DNA of 64,000 bases from Talpa occidentalis (lineage: Eukaryota > Chordata > Mammalia > Eulipotyphla > Talpidae). The stretch spans positions 48,229,013-48,293,012 of the forward strand of contig NW_023601754.1 of assembly GCF_014898055.3 (NCBI RefSeq), read 5' to 3'. The notes beneath the pieces are model-generated. The model did not search any database. It was not told the DNA's origin and saw nothing but the letters and a program-made list of their open reading frames with translations. How positions within the stretch are numbered: position 1 is the first letter of the stretch; every line of letters begins with the position of its first letter. Shown in pieces: positions 23,286-39,435 of the stretch. Position numbers and translations under genes: made by a program.

Positions 23286-23695
23286 AACTGCAAATATGTA
23301 TACTGTGCTGGTCTTTTCAAAACAGGCTTTTTGTATTTTTGAGCTCATGTATCTTTGTTAATTGAAAATATCTACAAATTATTATTTAAAAAGCCACATG
23401 TGTATAGACAGTTACTGCCCAGGTGAAGAAACATTGCACTCCAGGGGTGTTCTGTGAGCCCCTCCCAGTTACTTGGCCTCCTCAGCTCCTCTGGTAGTTG
23501 CCATCCTATCTGTGTAACAAGTACAGGCTTTTCCTCCTACTTTCATCATAAAACAAACTGTTGGTCATATGATTTGTTAGTTGTGCCTATTTTCACCTGT
23601 GTGTAGGCACACAGGACACTGAGGGCGGAGCTGGGGAGTGGGGTGGCCTCTGCTGGAGGGAATGTGCCACTCATGGGGTTCTCTTGCACCCACAG

Positions 23696-23836
23696 GTCTT
23701 GACTCCTGGGGAGGAGGAAGAGTCCCGGGACCTGGGGATCAGTCTTTGACCGAAGACTGAGATTTGTGACAGCAGGTGGAGCAGACCCACAGCACACGCT
23801 CTGGAGCAGCACAGCGGGTTCTGAGGCTGGAGCGTG

Positions 23837-23848
<12 letters not shown>
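23696..23848 (+). CDS. ZNF-C exon 2 with start codon (MEVQ)
   Basis: Acceptor acccacag at 23,688-23,695. The exon ends ATGGAGGTGCAG with donor gtgacg at 23,849. Start codon 23,837-23,839 encodes Met-Glu-Val-Gln. It aligns with ZNF-A exon 2. Confidence 0.75.
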
Positions 23849-29134
<5,286 letters not shown>

Positions 29135-30200
29135 GAAGATCTCAGAAGAGCTTCACGTGGAAGTAGGTAAGTCAGAATTTCTAGCTCATAGCTGTCAAGC
29201 ATATACTGATAAATTATAGGAACCTGATAAATTATAGAAACTGTAAAGTCTAAACACATATACCTCAATTGCTTTATTGTGTTAAATGAGGGAAGCGTAA
29301 TTCATCAATATGAAGCAAATCAGTATGTGAATTTTTAGTACATTTTTTACATCATGTTTCATTTTTGCTCAATGTATGCACTTTCGTCTTGGTTATAGTC
29401 CCCATACAATTCCCACCCCCTTGTTTTGATCCTCCTCCCTCCTCCCCCCGCACCCCTCGTAGTATGTCTAGTTTATAGTTGCTTGTTGGTTTTGATTTTT
29501 ACTTTATTATAATTAGGTTTTTCCTTGGTCCCTTATTTAGGTTTTCTAAATTCCTGCTATGAGTGAGACCATCCGGTACTTTTCTTTTTCTTTTTGGCTT
29601 ATTTCGCTGAGCATGATCCCTTCTAGCTCCTTCCATGTTGTTGCAAATTGCATGAGTTTATCTTTTTTGATTGCTGAGTAATATTCCATTGTGTATATGT
29701 AACACATCTTCTTGATCCAGTCATCTATTTTTGGACATTTGGGTAGTATGTGAAATTTTAAAGCATATTAGGTAATATGTATCCGAAATGTTGCTAGGAG
29801 TGAAAAATCCTGCACAGGCTAATTTTGGTATGATATATGGATTGTATGTGTCAATTTTGTTTCACCAGTCCTGCGTGAATGATTAATTCAGAACTGGGTG
29901 TTTATATTCATACTATGTAAAAGTTTATGTTATGGCAAGGGATTTATGGAACCCTGACCTTGTACTGTTGCCATTTCCTCATTTATTGATAATTACCACA
30001 TATTTTATGTGGATGTGGCTGTGTTCCCAAGCTGAGGACGCAGTGGTGAGCAAAACGGAAGAATCATGGTCTGCTGGAGACAGCACTGAGGCTGTGGATT
30101 AAGTGAGGTCTTTATGTTAATCTATTGAGAGGATGTAAATGTGGTAAACTAGATCTAGAGCCCAGGGGGATATGCCAATTTATTGTTGGACTAGCACATT
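29135..30200. other. ZNF-C 3' region
   Basis: Downstream sequence similar to the 3' region of ZNF-B but split by an L1 fragment at about 29,344-29,744. No clear AATAAA is found close to the stop codon. No other gene is seen. Confidence 0.5.
29344..29744 (-). mobile_element. L1 3'-end fragment, antisense
   Basis: Matches the 3' parts of the L1 elements at 55,976 and 60,222: ctatgagtgagaccatccgg, ttggcttatttcgctgagca and the gctgagtaatattccatt block. An imperfect target duplication (agtatgtgaatttttagtac-like at 29,322-29,343 and again at 29,745-29,766) flanks it. It sits in the ZNF-C 3' region and is 5'-truncated. Confidence 0.85.
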
Positions 30201-30215
30201 ATTATTTGATAATTC

Positions 30216-30475
30216 TTTTTTTTTTAAGATTTGTTTATTTATGCATACAAGAACCAGGGTACAGGTGAGAGGTGCGGGAGGGTGAGAGGATTCACCAGAG
30301 ACAAAGTGGGGAGCAGAACAGTCAGATAGACTAAAAACAATGCTGAGGGGAGTTGTGGGCAAGACTGGAAAGGTCTGCTGCACCATGTGGGTATCTCCCT
30401 GGCCGGCCAGGGATCAAACCCGCTTGGACTGCTTCACAGCACTGTGCTCAACCCCCTGTGCCACCAGAGAGGCCC
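30216..30475 (-). mobile_element. tRNA-derived SINE, antisense
   Basis: T run and taagatttgtttatttatgc at the left; ctgtgccaccagagaggccc at the right. Left partner of a same-orientation pair. Confidence 0.88.
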
Positions 30476-30489
30476 TATTTTGATAATTC

Positions 30490-30762
30490 TTTTTTTTTTT
30501 TAAAGATTATTTATGCATACAAGAGCGGGGGTACAGGCCAGAGATGCAGGGAGGCGGGGAGAGGATTCACCAGAGACAGAGTGGGGGAACAGAACAGGCA
30601 GATTGACTGAAACACTGCTGAGGGGAGCAGCAGGTGGGACAGGAGAGGTCTCCTGCGCCATGTGGGTTTCTCTCTGGCTGGCTGGGGATCGAACGCATGC
30701 TGCAGAGGCTGCGGATTGCTTCATAGTGCAGTGCTTAACCCCTTGCGCCACCAAGGAGGCCC
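30490..30762 (-). mobile_element. tRNA-derived SINE, antisense
   Basis: T run and aaagattatttatgcataca at the left; ttgcgccaccaaggaggccc at the right, with an intact B-box complement ggatcgaac. Second of the stacked pair. Confidence 0.9.
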
Positions 30763-31164
30763 TTATTTTGATAATTCTTCATGTAATTCAACACTACTAA
30801 ACACATGTTATTTTTTAACGCCCATATTTATTTCCATAAGTACATAAGAAATTTCCTGTTCAGTGACTTTAAATTTTAGTATTTAAAGATTCGAAAACTG
30901 GTATGGTGAAACCTCAGTTTCCTCCACTGCACATTTCATGTGACAGTGGCTGCAGAAGTGGGTAGCACAGATGCTGGGCAGGACGGTGCGACCGTGATAG
31001 AAACATCATCATCTCCACAGTGCTGGAGAGCTGGATTGTATGGAAATCATGGTTTCCATGATTTTAGATTTCTCAGACCAGAGGGGAAACGTCATACGTA
31101 GATTTGGCATCCCTGCGGTTCCAGCCAACGCCGCCCTCCATCTGTTTGCAGACCTCAGCCCCTC

Positions 31165-31350
31165 CTGACGTGACACAGCCTGGTGGTGTAGAGCGGGTCT
31201 GACCTGAGGCCACCTGATTCGGCTCTTGCCCTGCCAGCCCAGGCTGTGTCCTTTGAGTAAGGCACTTAACTCTCCTATGAGTTTTACTTAGTTCTATCTG
31301 TAATATCGTGTCACAGGCTTGTCCTGAGAAGCAGGTGTAAAAGTGCCTGC
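31165..31350 (+). repeat. MIR (ancient SINE)
   Basis: The order of motifs fits the MIR consensus: tggtggtgtagagcgggtct, cggctcttgccctgccag, gtaaggcacttaactctcct, then a tctgtaat segment and a late gtgcctgct. Moderately diverged, as expected for a pre-placental repeat. Confidence 0.75.
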
Positions 31351-32843
31351 TGGGTCTTGAGTGACATTGTTTGAATCAGTCAGAGACACTTGGTTCAAAA
31401 CATAAAGCCACAAGTGAGGGGCACTGAGTCTCATGCGACCCGTCGTCCGGCTGGCTTTCCCCCGACCTCCTGCGTCCTGTGCTGCACTCGTTTATTGTGA
31501 GTCTTTCTAGTGCTTGCCATGGAAATTCACACACGCAGATAGTATTTTTGCCCATCTCTTTTCAAAAGGTAATTTGCGCCGCTCTACCGTATTTGGCGAG
31601 CACCGAGGAGGAGCAGAGCCGCACAGGCATTGAGCAGGGAGGGCCGTCTCCTGTCCAGCACTTCCAGCCTCCCTTCACAGCCCAGCTGAGGGTGGCACCT
31701 AGTGTTCCATTTCCAGCCTGAGCCCCCAGGGAGTGAGGAAGGTACGGAGGTCAGCCTGAGGAAGCTACGTCCATTGGGAGGGCCATCCGTCGGGATTATA
31801 ATGGCCCAGAAGGGCAGATGATCAAGCATTTCTCAGACACATGCGCTCTTCCCTGCTAGGTGCCCTCTGGGCAAGCCTTTCCTAAGCAACTTAGTGCGCT
31901 TGCATCTTCCTAGTTAACAAGGGTGTGGAAGCTGGGACTGATCTGGAATGCAGCCCCAAACACTGTGTGGAGGAAGGACAATTAAGACTCGGGAGGGACA
32001 TCTGTGTAACAGTATCCTCTCGGCGCTTCCTGGGTGCCAAGCGCGTCACCGAAGAGAACGGATTTGCAATGTGTTGGTCACGAATGTGGCCACAAGGCCT
32101 TGGGGACCAGCAGAAGTCAGTCTCGAAGGGAAGGCAGGGAGTTATGGCAGATGGGGAGAATCGCCTTGGTCTTTGCTTGTGGACAGCCTTAAGTGTCCCC
32201 TGATCTTGCTGTAGTCTCATTGACCACCAGATTTGGGGTTTTATGGAAGGTACAATAAAAGTTGTTTGTCATGTGGGAAAAGGAGGGAGCTGGGCAGCCG
32301 CCTAGCTAGTGATGCGCACAGTCAGTAATAGTTTGCAGAAGTGAACCCAATCCTGGGTCGAGTAGAGAGGAGTGGTTGAAGAGTCATTTATGAGTCAGTT
32401 TTAGCCAGAATTGGTGGCTCCAGTGGTGATGGCTTGTGGATTGGCTCTGGTGGACACTCTCAGCTTTTCACATCAACTTTAATTACAAGCAAGATCATGC
32501 AAGTCTTCGTTTTTGTTCTGCTGTGTAATAGGGGCTGCTGGATATGAAGCAGAGGCAGGGAAGTTAAGACTGGAGGGAAAGGACCTTTCATTTTTAGACT
32601 CGCTTAGTTTGAGGAGCTATGGGACTAAAGGAGGAAGCGTATTTTGATCCTAGGTTTATAAAAACTTAGATTAGCTAATTACACACTCAATGAAGATACT
32701 CTCCTCCCACTAAATCCACTCAAAAGTTTGAAATGTGTGTGCTTATGAAGTTTGCCATATGGTGATTATATTGTTCTGGATACTAATATTTCATCATTTC
32801 AAGAAGTTATTTTTAAAATACTGCTAATTCTGTATCAATACTT
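31351..32843. other. Intergenic sequence, nothing recognised
   Basis: About 1.5 kb with no long open frame with a family signature, no SINE and no simple repeat of note. It separates the zinc-finger cluster from the V1R duplication. Confidence 0.5.
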
Positions 32844-33095
32844 AAAAAAAAACATTTATTTATACATACACTGGGGTACAAAGTTGGGGAGAGGTGAAAG
32901 GATTAACCAGAGACAGATTGGGGAACAGAACAGGCAGACTGATGAAACACACTGCTGAGGGGAGCAGCAGGCCAGACAGGAGAGGTCTGCTGCACCATGT
33001 GGGTAGCTCTGTGGCTCGTGATTGAACTCGCCCTGCAGAGGCCACAGATAGCTTCACAGTGCTGTGCCTAAACCCCTGCGCCACCAGGGAGGCCC
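32844..33095 (-). mobile_element. SINE at left edge of duplication unit 1
   Basis: Antisense copy ending gcgccaccagggaggcccta and running into taattctgtattgat. The equivalent SINE at 46,542-46,799 runs into the same sequence. A target duplication (taattctgta) is present on both sides here but only on the right in unit 2. Confidence 0.85.
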
Positions 33096-33529
33096 TAATT
33101 CTGTATTGATTTTTTTTGACGGCTGTATACTGTTCTATTTAAGGAGTGTTTACCCGTCCATTCACCAGAACATTCAGGTTATTGATTCTTAAAATGTTTA
33201 CCAAGCGTCCGTAGTTCATATAAAAATTTTTAACAATATTCTTAGCACTGGAATTTCTAGATCACCTGGAAGGAGAAAGCTACGTTGTGCAGAATACCCG
33301 GATGGTCTGGTAAAGGGGCCCCGTCGGCTCCCCCACCTCCCTGGCACGCCCGAGCAGCTGGTGTTTCTGTGTTTCTTGTGTCCTTGGGGCTGGTGCAGAC
33401 CAGACACCGCGCTGCTCAGCGTTTCCTCACTCGGGGGTGTCCTTTGTCTTCCAGGGGATGTTCACCCACCCTGAAGCCTGACCCCACCTCCCTAGCAGAG
33501 GGCCCCGCACCTGCTCCAGACCCTCACGC

Positions 33530-33830
33530 CCGCCCCCGCCGCTGGCCCCGCCCCTCCCAACGGGCTCCTCCCCCACCACTGGCCCCGCCCCTCCCAACTG
33601 CCTCCCCTGCTTCCCGCACACGGCTTCGCCCACTTCCGCCCCCATCATGCTGCTGGCCCCGCCCCTTGCAGCGGGCTCCGCCCTCGCCTCTGGCCCGCCC
33701 CTTCCAACGTGCTCCTCCCTCGCCGGTGGCCCCGCCCTTTTCAACAGGCTCCGGCCCCGCCACTGGCCCCGCCCCATCCAACGGGCTCCGCCCTCGCCGC
33801 TGGCCCCGCCCGATCCAACGGGCAAGGCCC
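33530..33830. repeat. GC-box minisatellite (about 7 units)
   Basis: Tandem units of roughly 30-45 bp built on ctggccccgcccctcccaac followed by gggctcc. I count seven units with an Sp1-type ccccgccc core. The twin island has about three (47,215-47,335). Confidence 0.85.
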
Positions 33831-34176
33831 CATCACCCGCAGGACCGCGCGCACGGCCGCCCCCTCACACCGCTGCGGCCGCCCCGGGCCCACCAACCGC
33901 CTGGGGTCTGTTCTCTCCGGCCGTCGCCGTCCCTTCAGTCCCGGCGCCCCCGTGTCCATGGGGCGACCGGGACTCCGGCCCTCGGACCGGGCTCGTGCTC
34001 GCGGCCCTGACTCCTGAGAGGCGCGGCCGCGGCGCCGCCCTCTGTGGCACAGGCTGAGGGGGCGGCGTCGGCTGCGGCCCGGCTCCCGCGGCCTTGCTGG
34101 GCCCGGTGCTGCGGCCCACGTCGAGGAGGGAAGGCGGTCAGGTTCCAGGACGTGATTTCGATTCACGCCTTGAGCG

Positions 34177-34214
34177 GATGTGGGGGTGGGGTGGGGGTGG
34201 GGGTGGGGGTGGGG
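34177..34214. repeat. (GGGGGT)n run
   Basis: Six or so units of gggggt, one with a lost G. The G tracts could form a G-quadruplex. Twin at 47,690-47,724 has an extra unit. Confidence 0.85.
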
Positions 34215-34229
34215 CGCGGCGGGCGTGGT

Positions 34230-34241
34230 CACGTGACGTCA
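34230..34241. promoter_or_regulatory. Overlapping E-box and CRE
   Basis: cacgtgacgtca contains a perfect E-box CACGTG (34,230-34,235) overlapping a perfect CRE TGACGTCA (34,234-34,241). USF/MYC-type and CREB/ATF factors bind these. The twin is at 47,741-47,752. Confidence 0.7.
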
Positions 34242-35407
34242 CGGAGCCAGCATCCCCAGAACCCGAACCCCGGGAGACGCTGCCCTGACCCAGCCCGGCC
34301 AGGAGCGACCCTGGAGACAGCCCGGAGGTCCGGGGAGGAGGGTGGGCCCTGGGACGTCTTTCTGCCTTCGCCTTCGCGGGGCAGCTCTGGGGGGAGGGGT
34401 GCTGGCCCCAGTGATGGGCTGCGGCCTGGGGGTTCTGGGGCCGGTCACCGGGAGCCCCGGGTCGGTGGAGTTGAAGGTCACGAGATGAACGACCCCTTGT
34501 CTGGCTTTGGCGCTGGCCTGAATGATCCTGCTTGGCGGCTCGTATTCATCACTGGGTCTGTCGACTGGGCGTCTTATCCAGCTTCGCGGTTTACTGTGGG
34601 GCGCACCATGAAGGGCGGGGGTGTGTGTGTCGGGGAGAGGATGTTATTGAAGGAGACTTGCTGGATCAGAGTTTAGATGGAACTTGGAGTCGTGTTGTTG
34701 TTGAATGGCGGGGGTGTGGATGCTTGTGTGTGGGCGCGAGGCCCGGGACTGAGCTTTGGAGACCAGGGTCTGGGAGGAGGGGGGTAGTGGTTGAGGTCCT
34801 GACTACCGGGCTCGAGGATACAATACCCACCAGGTCCCAATCTCCTTTCAAGTCCTTCCCGCCTCAGGTACTAGGTAAACACCGGGTACCACTTTTTAAA
34901 AGCTAAATACATTTTAATAAAGATACTTACATTTTAAAGGTTGCAGATTCGGAGTGCAACTTAAATGTTAGATTATTGAGCAATCTTTTGGGCTGGGTGT
35001 TTAATGGCCGTCATACAAATCATTGACCTCAAGTCAAGTCGAAGGCCACTATAACCACTGTACATTTTTCCCCAAAGGAAATAACTCCAAGTTCTAAAAC
35101 TGCAATTTTACAAACGTAGAAAAGCAGCTTCTGGCGGCATCAGAAACTGGCTGTGCCGATGTCACTGGATGAATCTACTGGATGTCAATCAGGAGGTGAA
35201 AGATCCAACTTTTGCCTTGTCCTCCTTCCCCATAGCGCTTATTTGGGGGGCACCCTTGCCAGCATAAGGGTGTCAGCACGTGGTTCCCACCCAGTGGGGC
35301 CAGGTGAGGAGCAGCAGTGTTCTCCCCGTCTGCAGGGGCTCTGTTCATGGAAATGGGGAGGCCAGACTCAGAACCCAGTGCTTCGGCTCGGTCCAGCTTC
35401 ATTTCTA

Positions 35408-35684
35408 TTTTTTTATTCATTTAGATTTATTTATTCATGCATACAAGAATTGGGGTACATCCTGCCAATGTATGGGATGGTGAGAGTTTTCATCGGACAG
35501 AGCGGTGAACAGAGCAGGCAGTCTGACTGAAATACACTGCTGAGGGGAGCAGCAGGCGAGTGAGGAGAGGTCTGCCACACCACATGGGCTTTTCCCCTGC
35601 TGGCCAGGATTGAACCCGTGCTGCAGAGGCTGGGGACAGCTTCATAGTGCTGAGCTGGACTGCCTGCACCACCAGGGAGTCCCC
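35408..35684 (-). mobile_element. tRNA-derived SINE, antisense
   Basis: Flanked by a clear target duplication cagcttcatttctat (35,394-35,408 and 35,688-35,702). Left end agatttatttattcatgcat; right end gcaccaccagggagtcccc. Shared with unit 2 at 48,921-49,203, so it predates the duplication. Confidence 0.9.
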
Positions 35685-35724
35685 GTCAGCTTCATTTCTA
35701 TAAATTTAAATTGTCTGTGTCTGT

Positions 35725-36110
35725 AAGATAGTGTCCTGAGTCCAGACTTTTATGACTCCTGGTGAACGGTGGTAACGACTGCTGGCTAGTGCTGTCCAGC
35801 TCTGTTGACAGGTGACCGGCACTCTGTACTTCAGGTGGACACTGTATGGGTTTGGCAGCCACCACATCTGGCTACAGTGAATTCTTTGTTCCCCCTGATT
35901 GTAAAACCCTGTGGTGGTTGTTCTTGGAGCCCGAGGTCTCTTGGCGTTGAGCATGGGTGGGAACTCACAGTGCCCCGTCCTCTTGTCAGGCACTGTCCTG
36001 GTGATGGGCTGTGGCTCTCTGTTGTGTAGCTATTACCATAGTCCTTAGTTTCAGCTTTTGGCCTTCTGTCGGCTCTCGTCTAGCGTGCAGGTGGGTGGCC
36101 ATTCGGCCAT
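35725..36110 (+). repeat. LTR-like repeat family A, 3' part, unit 1
   Basis: Matches the ggctagtgctgtccagctct to polyadenylation-region part of the element at 655-1445, here with tgtaaaaccctgtggtgg. Only the right half is present. Twin at 49,222-49,625. Confidence 0.45.
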
Positions 36111-36563
36111 TCCGGCATCAGTCCTCCCTCTCTGACCGCCCCGATATCAAGAACACTGACCTGACAGTAACCTTGGTCTCACTGGCCTGCTGAAGTGCAC
36201 GCCTCTGGGTGGGCACAGATGGTAATGACAGCTTCGATGTATGAAGACACATGTAACCAGCTGCACATGCCCGCATCTCATCCAGCTACAGAGTGCTATG
36301 ACACTGTCCCTTCTCCCCACTGTGGTAACCCCATAGAACCAGAACCCCACTGCTGTCAAGGAGAGAGCCTGGCTCGAGGGCCTTTACGGCCCTTCTCCGC
36401 TGATGTGACCCACAGAAAACACTTCTGGCTTGTCAGCCAGTGGCTTTCTCAAAACGTGGGGGGATCCTTTGGTGAAAGTCCAACAAAGGCCCTGGTATCT
36501 GTGACACATTCAACTGGCTGAGGATATCCCAGCACGTCAGGTGCCTCAGGGAGACGTGGTTTC

Positions 36564-37706
36564 TCAAGTTTCTGTGTGGACTTTTTGAGAGTGACAGGTG
36601 AATAAACCACCCAATATTCTGCCCATATATACAACATACGTATTTCCAGTAAGATTGGGGCATCTTCTAAACTTGACCCACACAAAGCAGAGCCTGGAAA
36701 CACTACAGTCACAGCTCATGAGCAGAAACGGGCTGACACTTGGAAAACACATAGCGAGAAAGGTGGCGATGTTCACCAGCCAACAGCTGGGATTGTCAAA
36801 ATGAGCGACACAGATGTGGATGATGGAGGAGACGGTATGAAACGCCAAGAAGCTGCTAGCCAGGAGGAGGATGCTCTGGGTGGCTCTGGCCTCGGGGGAG
36901 GATCTGGGGTGGTCACTCGTCCTGTGAAGGTGGTGGACCCTCTGCCGGTGCCTGTGCAGGAAGAGGACCATGGAGCTGCTGGCCCAGATGATGAGCACAG
37001 AAAACGAAAGTTCAGGGAAGACGACAAGCGCAGAGTAGAGTATGTCCGTGGTTCTGTCATGGCCCTTGGAGGAACAGTACCCAAAGTCCCTTTCCCTGGT
37101 CAGGTTTTCACTGCTCCATTTGCTGGACACATACACCAAAGAAGGAAAGAGGCTGTGTACCAACAGGCACAGGACCCAGCAGAGGAGAATGAGGATGCTA
37201 AGGTTTTTGGGGGATTTTGTTTTCCGAGTCTTCCAGCAGGTGCTCATGGGACTGATGGTGATGGCCTGGAACACACTCAAGAGGCAGGTGGTGCTGATGG
37301 ACATGCCCCTGCCCACCCGCTGCACATACAGAAGAAGTTTGCACCCTGAATCATCCGTGAAGTGTTTCCATCCAAGAGCTGAGGTCATCTGGGGGACCCC
37401 TTCAGAGAGAATGACCAAGGAATTGGAGAGAACCACATGCTTCAGAATTAAGTCTATGGACCTCGGCCGCCAGCCAGGGAGGCGAAGGAAGAGTTGATGA
37501 AGAAGGGAGAAATTTCCCAGGACACCCACTACCGTGTGCGCTAAGAAGATGACACCTACTGTCAGGTCTCTGGAGGTCAGTCTATCATTTGTCACGTTTC
37601 TCTTTGAATTATGAGAGCGGTCGTTCCTGGGGAGAGGGGCCCACAGAAACTCATTGACACCAGGCGTGATTTCTGCTGTGTGTTCCCATGGGGTTGCCAG
37701 AGGCAT
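36564..37706 (-). CDS. Vomeronasal type-1 receptor (V1R), unit 1
   Basis: A predicted seven-helix pheromone receptor of vomeronasal neurons, single coding exon. The V1R hallmark around helix 3 (STTCLLSVFQAITISP) is present, with the conserved NLT glycosylation site and GYCSS in extracellular loop 2, PRSSPEARATQSIL before helix 6, and PSVSPFLLMS in helix 7. The usual Met before the TSRD-type start of helix 1 is Leu here (codon 37,578-37,580). The nearest in-frame ATG upstream is 37,704-37,706, giving 380 residues. The frame stays open up to 38,018 (484 codons). At the 3' end the stop seen in unit 2 is lost, adding about 26 residues. Either a functional receptor with altered ends or an early pseudogene. 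Confidence 0.8.
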   Translation of the reverse strand: MPLATPWEHTAEITPGVNEFLWAPLPRNDRSHNSKRNVTNDRLTSRDLTVGVIFLAHTVVGVLGNFSLLHQLFLRLPGWRPRSIDLILKHVVLSNSLVILSEGVPQMTSALGWKHFTDDSGCKLLLYVQRVGRGMSISTTCLLSVFQAITISPMSTCWKTRKTKSPKNLSILILLCWVLCLLVHSLFPSLVYVSSKWSSENLTRERDFGYCSSKGHDRTTDILYSALVVFPELSFSVLIIWASSSMVLFLHRHRQRVHHLHRTSDHPRSSPEARATQSILLLASSFLAFHTVSSIIHICVAHFDNPSCWLVNIATFLAMCFPSVSPFLLMSCDCSVSRLCFVWVKFRRCPNLTGNTYVVYMGRILGGLFTCHSQKVHTET

Positions 37707-38018
37707 TGAGAAGATTGCCGGATGGAGACAGTGATCAGTGTATTTCACAGGAAAATCAGCTTTAAAGATGAGGTGGGACTCACCTTGGGGAAGCAATGAC
37801 AGGAAATGGAGAGAAAGCAGGATCCAAATTCTCAGACTAGGTGGGAGATTTAGGTCCCATTGGAACAAGCAGACCACTTCAGCCATTACCTGTGCCAGGC
37901 AGGGAAGCAACACTAAATCAGAGGCCGGTCTACGTGTTAAAAGAAGTTTTTTGAAGAACAAGAAATATTTCTGTGGCCTCAGAATGAGGGAATATTTGGG
38001 ATGCCTCACAAAACACAT

Positions 38019-39371
38019 TAATGGGCTGGCAAATTAGGACTTATTAAAATGAAGAGCTGGTGTCATGGAAAGACAGAGAGGAAGATGTTACCACAGACTG
38101 GCTTGTACTTGGTGACACTACTCACTCCTCATGAGACCCCCCCCAGACTCAGGACTCCCCATTATCAGCAGAATGATTCCATTCATTGTTTGCTAATCAC
38201 ACAGCAGAATTCTAGGTAGTAGTGTAATGAGCGGGAGCTGTAGTACAGCGGGGTACAGATGCACTCACAAAACACTTGGCTTGGGACAAAGGGGCTAATA
38301 TGGAAAGTTTATACTTATGGGTCTACTTACATCCATTTACATCCATTTACACTCAATGCCAGTAAAAGGGAGCTCATCTCTTCAATGTCAGACTAGTGGC
38401 AAACCTACTCCCCCTATTCCCAAGTGTCCCCCTCCCACAGTTAGTGCCCCGCAACTCGCTCTAGAGCCCTGACTTCGGGGAGGCTCAGGAGGGCTGTGGG
38501 CAAGTGAGGACATTCTGTTTCTTGATCTGGGTGTTATGTTCACGGTGGTTGAAAATTCCATGGAGCGCTGTATTTGTAACCTGGACGTGTGTCTCTACAT
38601 GTAAAAAAATTTATATCACCAAAAAGAAAGATGGCAGGGTGGGAGGTTGGGCTGGGACCGAGGTCGTTGCTGAGTGACTGACCTGCTGGCTGGGTGTGGG
38701 GAATGAAACTGCAGAGCCAGAGGCCCCCCAGGAGCCCAAACAAGAACCATCCAGGGATGGTGACTGTGCCGCCTATCGCGACCTCGGTGGTGCTGGGCTC
38801 TGAAGCCTTCTTTTCTTTAGGATGTTTTTGCGGCTGCATCTGGCAAACACACACATAGGGGAAATGACATGAACCCACCACTCAGGGTCTAGCAAAGGAA
38901 AGGAAACCCCCAAACCCTCAGAACCTTTGTGTCCTACCCACCTGAGGTTCCTGGTGCAGGCGGAGGTGGGAGAGAGATTGGAGAAGTGGGGTGCGGGGTG
39001 GCCACTGGGTGAGGCAAGGACGCAAGTTAACATTCTAAACCATCCAAGGAATAAAGAAACCAAGAGGCGGCCATTGGCTAGGGGTGGTGGCCTAGATGCA
39101 GCTGCAATCCGGCGCTTGAGAATCAAATGTAAGGCCTTCAACTTGCACTCAGAGCCATAAAGAAGGAGAAAATGACAAAGAAATTGGTGAATCCCCAGGA
39201 TCCCAACTACATTTTAGGATAAGTGGAACATTGCTATCGCCAAGTCCTTAGAGGTTATTCGGGCAGGCCCCGGGTCCAGGGTTGAGCTGTGGGCTATCCG
39301 AGCACTGGTACTCACTAGACTCACTAGACACAGGACATTTACTTAGCGCCTTGTCTTGTCAAATGTATAAA
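38019..39371. other. Flank upstream of V1R, unit 1
   Basis: Non-coding sequence matching 51,522-52,850. V1R 5' UTR exons on the - strand could lie here but I cannot define them. No repeat is recognised apart from short C and A runs. Confidence 0.5.
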
Positions 39372-39435
39372 CTTTATTTTATTTAAAAAATATTTCATTT
39401 ATTTTTACGCAGAAGAACTGCGCTGTAGGCCAGAG
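39372..39435 (-). mobile_element. SINE remnant left by a deletion
   Basis: Only the tail part of an antisense SINE remains (cgcagaagaactgcgctgta). Unit 2 keeps a longer copy at 52,850-53,055 plus about 340 bp more before the sequences align again at ggtgtcaagctttattct. Unit 1 therefore lost about 480 bp here. Confidence 0.75.

Larger units (their letters stand above)
22055..23695 (+). other. ZNF-C intron 1
   Basis: Contains the end of the CpG island, a CCA-rich minisatellite (22,408-22,650), one antisense SINE (23,043-23,285) and an A run near 22,973-22,986. It ends in cacccacag at 23,695. Confidence 0.65.
30201..30779. repeat. Three copies of one target site around two SINEs
   Basis: The motif attttgataattctt occurs at about 30,203-30,217 (one base different), 30,477-30,491 and 30,765-30,779, before, between and after two antisense SINEs. 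This shows that both insertions used the same target. Confidence 0.85.
33480..34470. promoter_or_regulatory. CpG island, unit 1
   Basis: CpG-dense sequence of about 1 kb with GC boxes, NotI-like gcggccgc sites and a G-rich (GGGGGT)n run at 34,177-34,214. An overlapping E-box and CRE lies at 34,230-34,241. Its twin is at 47,180-47,980. It looks like an active promoter, but I cannot identify a gene starting here; the nearest gene is the V1R, which ends 2 kb away and points toward it. Confidence 0.65.

Noticed and set aside
33285..34010. Open frame of 241 codons across the CpG island
   Set aside because: GC-rich sequence has few stops. The frame is made of the GC minisatellite, has no domain, and is not kept in unit 2.
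36801..37349. Sense-strand open frame opposite the V1R
   Set aside because: It lies wholly antisense to a strong V1R frame, and a matching shadow exists in unit 2.
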